This document shows, piece by piece, positions 19,258 through 28,366 of a stretch of DNA of 64,000 bases. The notes below the pieces were generated by a model. The model was not told the origin of the DNA. It saw only the letters and a list, made by a program, of their open reading frames with translations, and searched no databases. The DNA is taken from contig CBDFNN010000004.1 in the NCBI GenBank assembly GCA_965250215.1, positions 2,914,001 to 2,978,000 on the forward strand, read 5' to 3'. Source of the DNA: CBDFNN01 sp965250215 (GTDB lineage Bacteria; Bacteroidota; Rhodothermia; Rhodothermales; DATKEJ01). The position numbers and the translations under genes are program-made. Numbering within the stretch: the stretch's first letter is position 1; each line of letters begins with the position of its first letter.

Positions 19258-20544
19258 TTATCGAACTTCTCCATTAACGAGACCGATTGAAAATCGCCCT
19301 CCATTGACCTCTTCCATCAATCCGTTTAAGTAGAGACGATCGAATTTCTCGACTCTGAGATGATGCGATCCTTGCAGAATCGATTCGTCTATTTGCAGTA
19401 CCATCGAATCTAATGCAAAACTCCATGTCCCTGAAATTTCGAGATCGATGGTCTCACCATCTCGCCAGATCGGGTCAGGCTGTTTGAGCGTCATCGAGAA
19501 ATTCTGAAGGTCGACAATTGTCATGGTCATCTCTGCCTGATCACTGTAAATGAAATCTGAGCTTGAAGCGGGGGCCCAAGCCAGCTGGTTCTCAGAGAAC
19601 CAGAGTCCGATGAGATCTTCTGGAGAGACGGTATTGACTAGATCAGAGAAAAGGAGTATTGAAGACGATGTCGAGAGAACTCCTAATCCTCCCTCAACAT
19701 TAGAATAGATTGGTACAGGCTCAGCGAAGGGGTTGTCATCCGAGCCATTTTGCAGATCAATCGTCCTTCGATATCTAAAGAATGCCTCAGAGACTTTTGC
19801 CAGCCGCACTTCAAGCTCATAAGATGAATAGTGATTCCTGATATCGAGATTGACATCAACCTTTTGGCCGTCGATGAAGTCGTCGCCGAAAACAAGAACG
19901 TTATAGAAATCTGATTCAGCGTCATCTAGCCCGGCATCAAACCTACTTGCACCGTTAATACGAAATCCCAACCCTTCCCTCGTACCATCTCCTTGAATAG
20001 CATTTACAAGTATAGCATAGTAGTCTTTCTCTTCTTTCGTCTGGTCATCGAAAGAAAAGCTTACACGAAGATCGAAATCTTCACCTCGCCCCTCGGAAGA
20101 AATTACTTCGCCTACAAGAGTTGGCGAATACGGAAGAGTATCACTGACCTTAAGGGTTTCGAAACCGGGAGCGCTTACCTCAAAGTCCACTACACTGCCA
20201 GGACCCGGTGGTGACACTGTAGAGTTGTAGACACCATTGGCCTCGTGAGTTAAGGCCGCATAGTCGAGACCATTGACTTTTACGAGTATGATAGCATTCT
20301 TGACGACATCGTCTTCGAAAGGATTCTCCTGATTCGATCCAAAATCGTAGAACTTGTCCTTATCTAAAATCGATCGGGACTTACTTAAAAAGACATTCCA
20401 ATCCGTGTTTGCTTCGACTCGTGCATTAAGTACTAATACCGGTGTGTGCTCAGGTAAATCGATTTCAATAACTTGATCGAGCGAATCGCATCCGGCGAAA
20501 GCGAACATCACGATGAGAAGAAGCCTATTAATTTTCATATTCAT
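19258..20544 (-). CDS. DUF4249 domain-containing lipoprotein
   Basis: A 428-residue lipoprotein (lipobox FAGC, Cys19) of the DUF4249 family. It starts one base after the stop of the preceding TonB-dependent receptor, an arrangement typical of Bacteroidota in which DUF4249 proteins accompany TonB receptors. They are inferred to be surface-exposed partners in uptake, in the way SusD is for SusC. The early segment (about 25-120) is beta-rich (IDLPEHTPVLVLNARVE). Translational coupling with the receptor is likely. The imported substrate is unknown. Confidence 0.9.
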   Translation of the reverse strand: MNMKINRLLLIVMFAFAGCDSLDQVIEIDLPEHTPVLVLNARVEANTDWNVFLSKSRSILDKDKFYDFGSNQENPFEDDVVKNAIILVKVNGLDYAALTHEANGVYNSTVSPPGPGSVVDFEVSAPGFETLKVSDTLPYSPTLVGEVISSEGRGEDFDLRVSFSFDDQTKEEKDYYAILVNAIQGDGTREGLGFRINGASRFDAGLDDAESDFYNVLVFGDDFIDGQKVDVNLDIRNHYSSYELEVRLAKVSEAFFRYRRTIDLQNGSDDNPFAEPVPIYSNVEGGLGVLSTSSSILLFSDLVNTVSPEDLIGLWFSENQLAWAPASSSDFIYSDQAEMTMTIVDLQNFSMTLKQPDPIWRDGETIDLEISGTWSFALDSMVLQIDESILQGSHHLRVEKFDRLYLNGLMEEVNGGRFSIGLVNGEVR

Positions 20545-20545
20545 T

Positions 20546-22969
20546 TTAGAAACTTCGTCGATAAGTGATGGAAGGAATCACGGGAAATAGACTTATCTGG
20601 CGAAGGACCGTTTTAGACTCGAATTGATTGGTTTCAGGATCGTAGCTACCCTGTTCATCGAAATTTACAAAGAAGGGATTGCGTCTATTGTAAGCATTGT
20701 AAACTCCGACAGAAATCACTCTCTCGCCCCTAGAGGTCTTCTTCCTAAAGTTGAGCGCCGCATCTAACCGATGATAGGCGGCCATTCTAAATCCATTGCG
20801 GCTATCGTAATAGTCAACCGGCTCTATAAAGCTTCTGAAAAGATCATTGCTGTCAAATACCCCGTCCTGACTTGCAAGGAAAGCACCAACAGGAAGGGTC
20901 AGGGCTGATCCGGTTCCAAATACCCAGGTCAATGAGAAATCTCGATGCTCTCCCCATTTTCGATTGTAGACCAAACTGAGATCGTGTCTCCTATCGTATC
21001 GATACGGAAATCTCTTACCAAAATTCAGGCCATCAAATTGACGATCTGACCACGACAAGGTATAGCCAATCCATCCCGTAGTCCGGCCAGTATTTTTTCG
21101 CAGGAGAAACTCGACACCGTATGACCTACCATCCCCGACCTCAATTTTGTCTTGCCAATTTTCGTTGAGGGATATGAAGCTCGCGCCCTCTCGGTACTCT
21201 ATTAGATTGGTCATCGACTTGTAATAGCCCTCTACGCTGAATTCTATATCATTTCTTCCGATGAGTTGTGAGTACCCTAGTGCACCTTGATATGATTTCT
21301 GTGGTTTCACTCTACTAGTCGACGGCAACCATAAATCAGTTGGTAATCCAACGCCGCTATTAGAAAGCAAATGCAGGTATTGCGTCATCTGTACGAAAGA
21401 TGCTTTTACCGACGAGCGATCTGTCAAAAGAACTCTTGCAGAAAGCCGTGGCTCAATAGAAAAATAACTACTCCCTTCAACATTGAACATCGAACCGTGA
21501 GCGCCGAGGTTCATCTTCAAGCGCCGGCCCATTATGAAGTCATCTTCGATGTAAGCGAAACTCTCCTGCGCGAAGGTGATGCCAGAGGGAGTGATCAGCG
21601 TATCCAGATCTATGACATTGCTGTTTTCAACCTTTGCCTGAAATGCGCCTGGGCTAAATCGATGCCTCGTTATTCCTAAACCGAATTTGATATAGTGTGC
21701 TGGGTTCGGGATCCAGTCCAAATCAACTTTCCCATTAATGTCTCGAATACCAGAGTCGTATTTCAACAGGAAGCGATCAATCTCATCCGTGCTATTGGAC
21801 GTTCTTCTTTCTTCCTCGTCTGCCTCTATTACAAATCGGTAATTACTAAACATGAAAGTTGTATTTGCGAACAATCTCTTGTTCACTAACCAATTCCATC
21901 TCAGAGTCGAAGTCAGATTTCCCCACTCCAACCCTCCGCTACTTTTCGTCGAATAGCTTTCTCCCCCGCCATCGAATGAGTCCGCATAGTCAAAATAGAA
22001 ACGATCATTGCCACCGTAGAATGAAAGGAAGACTCGGTGCTTGTTTGAGAAGGTGTGATTGACTTTTGCGTTCAGGTCGTAGAAGTAGTAGCCGCCGGTC
22101 TCGTCTTCTTCTGATTGTCTTGCGATAATCGGTCGGGCAAGAAGATCGAGATAGGTCCTTCGACCGGAGACGATGAATGAAGTCTTGCCCTTATTTAGAG
22201 GACCCTCGAGACTCAACTTTGAGGCGACGATACTGACCGAGCCTTCCCCATGAAATTCGTTGAGATTACCCTCCTTCATGTTGATGTCCAACACAGAAGA
22301 AAGCCGCCCACCATATCGAGCTGGAAAGCCACCCTTTACAAGCTGTACATTTCGAATGGCATCGGCATTGAAAACCGAGAAGAATCCAAATAGATGGGAT
22401 GCGTTGTACACCGGTGCACCATCCAATAGGATGAGATTCTGATCAGGTCCTCCTCCTCTGACATACATACCTGAAGATCCTTCGCTTCCTGACTGGACAC
22501 CCGGCAATAGCTGCAGCGCCTTAACTACATCGACCTCCCCAAGCAGTGCGGGCAGGGCCTTAATTTGAGCCACTGGCACAGAGATCGTGCCCATCCTCGT
22601 TGACTCGACGGCCTCGTCTTCCCTCTTATCAACAACTTCAATTTCTGCAAGACTTTCACTTTCCTGGCTTAGTCCGATGTTCAATTCGAGATCGCCGTTG
22701 AGGCTCACATCAAGCTGTTGCGTCTGATATCCGATATAGCTTACCCGAAGAACGTGTTGTCCCTCCGACAAAGTTAGACTATAAAATCCGTATACGTTTG
22801 ACGACGTGCCTAATTCAAGCGCCGCGACATAGATGTTTGCCCCGATAAGTTTTTCACCCGAATCTACATCGTACAAATATCCACTGATAGTAGATTGAAC
22901 CCCTTGACTGTAGATCGGGAGAAGGGCTCCAAAAAGTAGACAGAAGATGATGATGAGTTTTCTTGCCAC
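20546..22969 (-). CDS. TonB-dependent receptor with N-terminal carboxypeptidase-like repeat
   Basis: An 807-residue outer-membrane receptor. The signal peptide ends near IYSQG. A carboxypeptidase-regulatory-like Ig domain (about 25-105) precedes the plug (about 125-235, with SGMYVRGGGPDQNLILLDG) and the 22-strand barrel, which ends in an aromatic/basic C-terminus (SITYRRSF). It should import a substrate using TonB energy, with the DUF4249 lipoprotein encoded downstream as partner. No SusD gene is present, so this is not a classical glycan locus. A near-palindrome lies 15 bases upstream. Confidence 0.94.
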   Translation of the reverse strand: MARKLIIIFCLLFGALLPIYSQGVQSTISGYLYDVDSGEKLIGANIYVAALELGTSSNVYGFYSLTLSEGQHVLRVSYIGYQTQQLDVSLNGDLELNIGLSQESESLAEIEVVDKREDEAVESTRMGTISVPVAQIKALPALLGEVDVVKALQLLPGVQSGSEGSSGMYVRGGGPDQNLILLDGAPVYNASHLFGFFSVFNADAIRNVQLVKGGFPARYGGRLSSVLDINMKEGNLNEFHGEGSVSIVASKLSLEGPLNKGKTSFIVSGRRTYLDLLARPIIARQSEEDETGGYYFYDLNAKVNHTFSNKHRVFLSFYGGNDRFYFDYADSFDGGGESYSTKSSGGLEWGNLTSTLRWNWLVNKRLFANTTFMFSNYRFVIEADEEERRTSNSTDEIDRFLLKYDSGIRDINGKVDLDWIPNPAHYIKFGLGITRHRFSPGAFQAKVENSNVIDLDTLITPSGITFAQESFAYIEDDFIMGRRLKMNLGAHGSMFNVEGSSYFSIEPRLSARVLLTDRSSVKASFVQMTQYLHLLSNSGVGLPTDLWLPSTSRVKPQKSYQGALGYSQLIGRNDIEFSVEGYYKSMTNLIEYREGASFISLNENWQDKIEVGDGRSYGVEFLLRKNTGRTTGWIGYTLSWSDRQFDGLNFGKRFPYRYDRRHDLSLVYNRKWGEHRDFSLTWVFGTGSALTLPVGAFLASQDGVFDSNDLFRSFIEPVDYYDSRNGFRMAAYHRLDAALNFRKKTSRGERVISVGVYNAYNRRNPFFVNFDEQGSYDPETNQFESKTVLRQISLFPVIPSITYRRSF

Positions 22970-22984
22970 GCTTTCTCTTTAGTA

Positions 22985-23002
22985 GATGATGAATTCTTCA
23001 TC
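22985..23002. promoter_or_regulatory. Near-perfect 18-bp palindrome upstream of the TonB receptor
   Basis: GATGAT-GAATTC-TTCATC is symmetric except for one mismatched pair. It sits 15 bases before the receptor's start codon, where a repressor operator or 5'-UTR structure could lie. No known consensus is matched, so this is a weak call. Confidence 0.3.
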
Positions 23003-23185
23003 TTCAAATATTAGGCCAGCCGTTAATTTGGGCCGATCAGTAACTAAATGGAGATGAATCGACAATATCAGATGCTGACCTGTATACTCGATGGGACGGA
23101 AACGACCTCATTTGCTGACAAGTCGAAAGGACCGATGCGGATAAACGAAGTACCGCTATAAAATCGATCGTCTCCTTCGATACGA

Positions 23186-24448
23186 TTATTTTACCTCGAG
23201 AACGGCCTGTAATTCTCGGTAATCTGTTCCAATATCGATTTTATCATGATCCATTTCTTTCAGTGATTCTAGACCCTCATGATTCAATTCGATTCCTAGT
23301 GCATTTTTGATTGCCTCAGGAAATTTCGCGGGGTGAGCTGTCGCGAGACAGACCCTAGGAGTATCACGACTTTTTTCCTCTAAGGCAGCCAAAGCAATCG
23401 CCGTGTGGGGATCTGCTACGTAATTAAAACGCTCGTGGAAATAGCGCATGGATCTGATTGTCTCATTATCACTTTTCCAGGTAGCACTTACTTTATCCTT
23501 TAGCTGGGACATAGTGAACAAGGTCGTCAGTCGCTCCAAGTTGCTGGGGATACTCACATCCATCGCATTGGCGAGCGTCTTCGTGGTCTCGCTTGAGATA
23601 TTCTGCCCCGCCAAATACTGAACCATCGAATTGTTGGCATTGTGAGCTGCGACAAAATCAATTTTTCTTCCAATCGATTCAGCAGCCAAGAGGCCGGCCG
23701 TCAGGTTGCCTAAATTACCGCAGGGAACAGCCACGGTGAGGTCTGTGCCGCCAAGTTGAGCGAATATCGAATAATAGTAAATGGTCTGAGGAATGAGTCG
23801 ACCAATGTTGATCGAATTTGCGGAACTGAGATTGTATTGATCAAACTTTTTGTCAGTAAATGCCTTTTTAACCATTCTTTGACAGTCATCGAAGCTGCCA
23901 TCTACACGACAAGTCTTCAAGCCTTTTCGCCTGGAGGTAAGCTGCATTTCCTGGATGGGACTTACTCCATTTTTGGGATATAAAATGACTACATCGATGT
24001 TCTCTAGATATGAAAAGGCGTCTGCTACGGCGCTTCCAGTATCTCCAGATGTGGCAACCAATATGGTCAGTTTCTCACCCAATTTGACAAGCGCATGCTC
24101 CATCAAACCAGCCATGCATCTAGCAGCTATATCCTTGAAGGACAGAGTTGGCCCATGGAATAGCTCCAAAACATAGAGACCGTCTTCCGACAACTGCTGC
24201 AGGGGAATGGGGAAATTCAAAGCCTTATCACAAATAGCATCAAAATCCTGCCTCTCATACTCATCCCCAAGCCAAGCTTCGAATATTTCTGAACCAAGAG
24301 ATTTGAGACTCGACGATTTCAAGCTTTCTAGCATCACGCTTGGAATTTCCTTTGGTATGTAGAGACCTCCACTCGGAGCGAGCCCACGAATCAAAGCTTC
24401 TCGAAAGTTGGCCGATTCCCGTTTATCTCGAGTACTGGTTAAGAGCAT
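23186..24448 (-). CDS. thrC: Threonine synthase
   Basis: A 420-residue PLP enzyme converting O-phosphohomoserine to threonine in the cytoplasm. The PLP lysine is Lys105 in LSFKDIAAR, and the glycine-rich phosphate loop is in AVPCGNLGNLTAG. The N-terminal region (STRDKRESANFREALIRG) matches the longer class of threonine synthases. It lies 13 bases downstream of homoserine kinase, so the last two steps of threonine synthesis are co-transcribed. Aspartokinase/homoserine dehydrogenase is not in the window. No leader-peptide attenuator is visible. Confidence 0.97.
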   Translation of the reverse strand: MLLTSTRDKRESANFREALIRGLAPSGGLYIPKEIPSVMLESLKSSSLKSLGSEIFEAWLGDEYERQDFDAICDKALNFPIPLQQLSEDGLYVLELFHGPTLSFKDIAARCMAGLMEHALVKLGEKLTILVATSGDTGSAVADAFSYLENIDVVILYPKNGVSPIQEMQLTSRRKGLKTCRVDGSFDDCQRMVKKAFTDKKFDQYNLSSANSINIGRLIPQTIYYYSIFAQLGGTDLTVAVPCGNLGNLTAGLLAAESIGRKIDFVAAHNANNSMVQYLAGQNISSETTKTLANAMDVSIPSNLERLTTLFTMSQLKDKVSATWKSDNETIRSMRYFHERFNYVADPHTAIALAALEEKSRDTPRVCLATAHPAKFPEAIKNALGIELNHEGLESLKEMDHDKIDIGTDYRELQAVLEVK

Positions 24449-24461
24449 TTCATTCCTAATG

Positions 24462-25391
24462 CTAAGTACATAATTCCGCTCCTCGAGTGTCGAGACTTGA
24501 CATCATTATTTGAGACGTCATTCCATTTGACTCAGCGGCGCTTTGCATAGCTGCACTTATTTCTTCAGCATGGTCAAGATTCTTTGCCAAGCTGAATATG
24601 GCAGGGCCCGAACCCGACAAGGCGCAGCCGAAGGCTCCGGCTTGAAGTGCTCCCTCTCGTATATCCTTGAAACCGGGGATTAGTTTAGTTCGTCTTGGTT
24701 CGACGAATCGGTCCGACATGATCATCTGACCAACTAGATTCCAGTCGCTCGAAACTAGGCCCGATATTAACCTCGCTAGATCTGAGGCATTATTGATAGC
24801 GTCGCGAAACGGAACCTGCTCTGGTAAAATTTTTCGTGCTTCGGAAGTTTTGATCAACAAGTCTGGTAGCAGCAGAACGACGACCGGAAAGTCCTTGGCC
24901 TCGATCTTCACGAAGCTCTCTGCTTGATGTGCGGAAACGACAATTATACCACCCATCAGGGCCGGCAAAGCATTATCTCCATGTCGTGCCTTTGATGCTA
25001 CGAATTCTCCAGCCAGAACTGCCTCAACTAGATTCTCTTTTGCTAGCGGAATGTCCAACAAGGCATTGCATGCAATCGTCGCTGCAGCTGCGCTTGAGGC
25101 CGACCCTCCAATTCCCGAACCGAGAGGTATCCCCTTTATGATTTCTAACTCAACTCCGAAATCAGCCTGAGTCTGATCAAGTAGGGCGAGCACCGACGCC
25201 GAGGCGCAATTCTCGTTCGGCACTCTAGAAAGCTCTTCTTTGCATTTCGAAATTGAGACGATCTCAACTCCTCTTGCCTTTCGACGTCTAGCAACGACGG
25301 TATCAAAAAAACCGCTGATGGCTAATCCAAGTGAATCAAATCCTGGTCCGAGATTCGATAGGGACGCGGGCGCTTTTGCAATTGCCTCCAT
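24462..25391 (-). CDS. thrB: Homoserine kinase (GHMP family)
   Basis: A 309-residue GHMP kinase phosphorylating homoserine with ATP. The start of the fold (KAPASLSNLGPGFDSLG) and the ATP-binding loop (GIPLGSGIGGSASSAAA, residues 88-104) are intact, and the C-terminal GHMP motif is GCALSGSGPAIF. It is directly upstream of threonine synthase and 43 bases downstream of the lipoprotein gene, so the three may share a transcript. Confidence 0.97.
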   Translation of the reverse strand: MEAIAKAPASLSNLGPGFDSLGLAISGFFDTVVARRRKARGVEIVSISKCKEELSRVPNENCASASVLALLDQTQADFGVELEIIKGIPLGSGIGGSASSAAAATIACNALLDIPLAKENLVEAVLAGEFVASKARHGDNALPALMGGIIVVSAHQAESFVKIEAKDFPVVVLLLPDLLIKTSEARKILPEQVPFRDAINNASDLARLISGLVSSDWNLVGQMIMSDRFVEPRRTKLIPGFKDIREGALQAGAFGCALSGSGPAIFSLAKNLDHAEEISAAMQSAAESNGMTSQIMMSSLDTRGAELCT

Positions 25392-25434
25392 AGCATTTCT
25401 ATAGCAAAGACCTCTAGTTCCAGAGGCTCAGTAT

Positions 25435-26580
25435 TTAAAGGGCTCCTCCTTTTTCTCCGATAATGAGGAAGGATCCATCAACCTCCTTTACTGAGAGCTC
25501 CAGCCACACTCGGCCGGACGCATCGTTCTCGCCATCGCTGAGCTGATAAGAGTAGTTAAATCGTGCCGTATATTCGTCCGAATTTCCAAGCCGCTGGACC
25601 GTAACGTCAGTCAGTCGATTGTGATTTCTGGATGGCCAGTTTTTGAAGTATTCCTGCTTGTCTTTGCGAATACGTGCTTTACCAATGTTACCGGATTGAT
25701 TGTATCGAACGCGACTGTCATACAAACCCATAATGGCGTCCAGATTGTCCCCTTCTTGCAAATCTAAATAACTAGTGACAAGATTGGTCAGATCTGGAAG
25801 CGGCGTCGTCGTGACTCTAGGCGATTCGGGCTCCACGGTTTTCGCAGCGTCTGCATCCTTTTTATCTACAACTACAACAGGTGAACTAGGATTTTCTACT
25901 GTTTCTGGGGCACTCGTTTGAATAGGAGGCAGAGCTGATTCCAATCCGTTCGAGTTCAGAATAGGTGCAGCCAATTTGAACGCTCCTCTTTCTTTCTCTC
26001 CAACAATTACGTGATAGACTGGACGCTGACTTTCGAACATCAATCTAATCTTACGATTGAGTCTCACCGATGTAATTTTCCGCAATGGGGAATTCGAATC
26101 TTCTGCCTTATATACGTAGCTCAAGAAACGAACAGCATCGTCCGCAGACATCGTTGTCATCCCTGCATTTCCTCCGCAGATACCAAGGGTTTGGAGATTA
26201 CCTTCATTGCCTAAATATCCTTCCTCTGCTGGAGCTGTGCAAAGGACCAAGCTTGTCGAATCCAAGTTCGCTATTGACCCATACTTCTCAAGATCTCTAG
26301 AGCTAGCAGTGGAGGTCCCTGTTTCAGTTCTCTCCAACTGAGCTCTAAAAAACTGATCCTCACTCGCTCTTTTTAGTTTTTCATATTCTGCGAAAGTCGT
26401 TAGAAGATCCGTGGTCCCGTTTAAACTGACCATTCTAGATACGATTTCGTCTACAAACTCATCAGACATCGCCGAACTTGGATCCAAAAGAGCATCTGCC
26501 ATCTCTTGGCCTGTGTCGCCATCACCGCATGAAACGATGAGAGATAAGAAAAGAATAGGTAAGTACTTTTGAGCTTGCAT
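25435..26580 (-). CDS. Lipoprotein of unknown function with C-terminal NTF2-like domain
   Basis: A 381-residue protein I do not recognise by name. The lipobox is IVSC (Cys18). An N-terminal helical half carries four Cys in all (including LVLCTAP and LGICGGNAG), followed by a Pro/Ser/Thr-rich linker (about 215-265, PLPPIQTSAPETVENPSS). The last 115 residues resemble an NTF2/SnoaL-like fold (YLDLQEGDNLDAIMGLYDSRVRYN, GRVWLELSVKEVDGSFLI). The lipoprotein and linker suggest an envelope location. It is upstream of thrB on the same strand, but no functional link to threonine synthesis is evident. Confidence 0.7.
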   Translation of the reverse strand: MQAQKYLPILFLSLIVSCGDGDTGQEMADALLDPSSAMSDEFVDEIVSRMVSLNGTTDLLTTFAEYEKLKRASEDQFFRAQLERTETGTSTASSRDLEKYGSIANLDSTSLVLCTAPAEEGYLGNEGNLQTLGICGGNAGMTTMSADDAVRFLSYVYKAEDSNSPLRKITSVRLNRKIRLMFESQRPVYHVIVGEKERGAFKLAAPILNSNGLESALPPIQTSAPETVENPSSPVVVVDKKDADAAKTVEPESPRVTTTPLPDLTNLVTSYLDLQEGDNLDAIMGLYDSRVRYNQSGNIGKARIRKDKQEYFKNWPSRNHNRLTDVTVQRLGNSDEYTARFNYSYQLSDGENDASGRVWLELSVKEVDGSFLIIGEKGGAL

Positions 26581-26641
26581 TTATTTTGGTCAGTGCATCG
26601 AAATCGATTCAACTAGACGCCAGCCCATCATGCTCGTTCCC

Positions 26642-27211
26642 TCAGCTCACTCTATCGAAAACAACTATACCTGGTGACTTAGGTCTATTCGACTGCTCAA
26701 TATTAAAAGATCGTACTATCATTGGATCAGTACCACCTGCGAATGATAGTACGGCATCTGCCTCCTCACGTCCTCCGAGATGTTCAGTGTAGTAGACGAC
26801 AACAACTCTCCCACCGGGATTCAATAGGTCAATAATCGACTCCAAAGCTTGGATCGTAGTTTTCGCATTTGTTTCGTTTTCTGCACTTCCTCCAGGGAAA
26901 TATCCCAGATTGAAAATAGAAGCCGATATATCATCTTGAACAATTTCTTCGAGGCGAGAATGACAAGTATGGAAAAGCTTTACAATATCTCGAAGTCCCT
27001 CTTTATGTAAAATTTTCCTGCAAGCCAGGATGGACTCCAGGGATGAATCAAAACTATAAACCCTTCCTTGATCACCAACAATCTTGGCTAGGAAAACGGT
27101 GTCTCTTCCCTTGCCTGCCGTTGCATCAACAACATGGTCTCCCTGAACAACGACTTCGGCCAACAATTCGTGACTTAGTCGAACTATATTGCTATCTCGA
27201 AAAAGACTCAT
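26642..27211 (-). CDS. Class I SAM methyltransferase of the YtqB/MnmM family
   Basis: A 189-residue Rossmann-fold methyltransferase. The SAM motif I is VDATAGKGRDT (about residues 28-38), with NLGYFPGGS at the predicted active site, which closely resembles the YtqB family (Pfam rRNA_methylase). In Bacillus the YtqB enzyme was shown to be MnmM, which methylates nm5 to mnm5 at tRNA wobble uridine 34. Its presence in a diderm is compatible with MnmM having been found outside Firmicutes, but tRNA function here is inferred from family only. It is divergent from aroB across 72 bases. Confidence 0.82.
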   Translation of the reverse strand: MSLFRDSNIVRLSHELLAEVVVQGDHVVDATAGKGRDTVFLAKIVGDQGRVYSFDSSLESILACRKILHKEGLRDIVKLFHTCHSRLEEIVQDDISASIFNLGYFPGGSAENETNAKTTIQALESIIDLLNPGGRVVVVYYTEHLGGREEADAVLSFAGGTDPMIVRSFNIEQSNRPKSPGIVVFDRVS

Positions 27212-27283
27212 CGTTTTTGGGAAAATTCCATTCGTATTCCCGACCTTCCTTTTGAATCATTAAAGTCCACTCTATCAAATCTA

Positions 27284-28348
27284 ATGTCCGCTCGAATCCA
27301 AACAAAAATTGAATTTGGAAAGCTAATTTCGCTTAACGCCCATCTCACCGAGCTCGGGCTTGGTAAGCAGAGATGTGTTGTCATTTCAGACACCAACGTT
27401 TGGCCAATTTACAGTAGTAAATTCGAAGCCGCTATGGGGGAGATTGAAATCCTTCCTTTTATTATTCCTGCAGGCGAAGGATCGAAGTCTCCAACTCAAT
27501 ATTGGAAGCTGATAGACGAACTACTTGATCTTCCCATTGACCGAACTACACCGATTATTGCCTTCGGTGGAGGTGTTGTTGGAGACCTTTCAGGCTTTGT
27601 ATCAGCAAGCATTTTCCGGGGTGTCCCATTCGTCCAAGTACCCACAACTTTAATAGCGCAGGTAGACAGTGCCATTGGAGGGAAAACAGGTATAAATCAC
27701 TCAAGCGGGAAAAATTTGATCGGTGCTTTCTATGCAGCCACATTGATCCTGATCGACATCGAGTTGCTAAATACACTACCATTGAGAGAGGCAAGAAATG
27801 GCCTTGCTGAAGTCATAAAAGCAGGATTTATTAAGGACGAAGCATTGATTGGATACATATCGAGTAACCGCTCAAGCATTCTGGCTCTCGAGGAGGAAGC
27901 CATGAGTCACATCGTACAGGGGGCAGCCCAAATAAAATTGGACCTTGTTGAAGACGATGAATTTGAGTCTGGGCTAAGGGCTATTTTAAATTTTGGACAC
28001 ACCTTCGGGCATGCCATCGAGAACACCTTAGGCTATGGGGAGATCGGACACGGCGAAGCAGTAGGAATTGGAATGATGGCCGCTTTGAAACTATCGGAAA
28101 AAATACACCCAGAGCTAGATTTTTCCGGTGAGATTAAGTTGGTACAAGAATTGATAGCACCTAGACCAATCGAAAATCTCGACGCGGCCCTGATGAGCAA
28201 AGCCTTCTTAAGAGACAAAAAGCGGAGCCATGGCAGAAATAGATTTATCTTATTAAATGCTTTAGGAAGTGCAGAAATTAGATCAGATATAGATCAAGAT
28301 CTTGCCAATGAATGTCTAAAAGAGGTCCTAGACACGATCTCAAAATAA
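27284..28348 (+). CDS. aroB: 3-dehydroquinate synthase
   Basis: A 354-residue NAD- and metal-dependent enzyme of the shikimate pathway, converting DAHP to 3-dehydroquinate. Family motifs are intact: FGGGVVGDLSGFVSA (NAD binding), AQVDSAIGGKTGIN, and the metal ligands in LNFGHTFGHAIE and GHGEAVGIGM. Standard length. It is followed after 18 bases by the TamB gene. Confidence 0.97.
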   Translation: MSARIQTKIEFGKLISLNAHLTELGLGKQRCVVISDTNVWPIYSSKFEAAMGEIEILPFIIPAGEGSKSPTQYWKLIDELLDLPIDRTTPIIAFGGGVVGDLSGFVSASIFRGVPFVQVPTTLIAQVDSAIGGKTGINHSSGKNLIGAFYAATLILIDIELLNTLPLREARNGLAEVIKAGFIKDEALIGYISSNRSSILALEEEAMSHIVQGAAQIKLDLVEDDEFESGLRAILNFGHTFGHAIENTLGYGEIGHGEAVGIGMMAALKLSEKIHPELDFSGEIKLVQELIAPRPIENLDAALMSKAFLRDKKRSHGRNRFILLNALGSAEIRSDIDQDLANECLKEVLDTISK

Positions 28349-28366
28349 CGCAAGTCTCGTTCTATA

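Noticed and set aside
23003..23185. Possible riboswitch or terminator between the TonB receptor and thrC
   Set aside because: Only a 5-bp stem could be drawn and no conserved riboswitch core was recognised.
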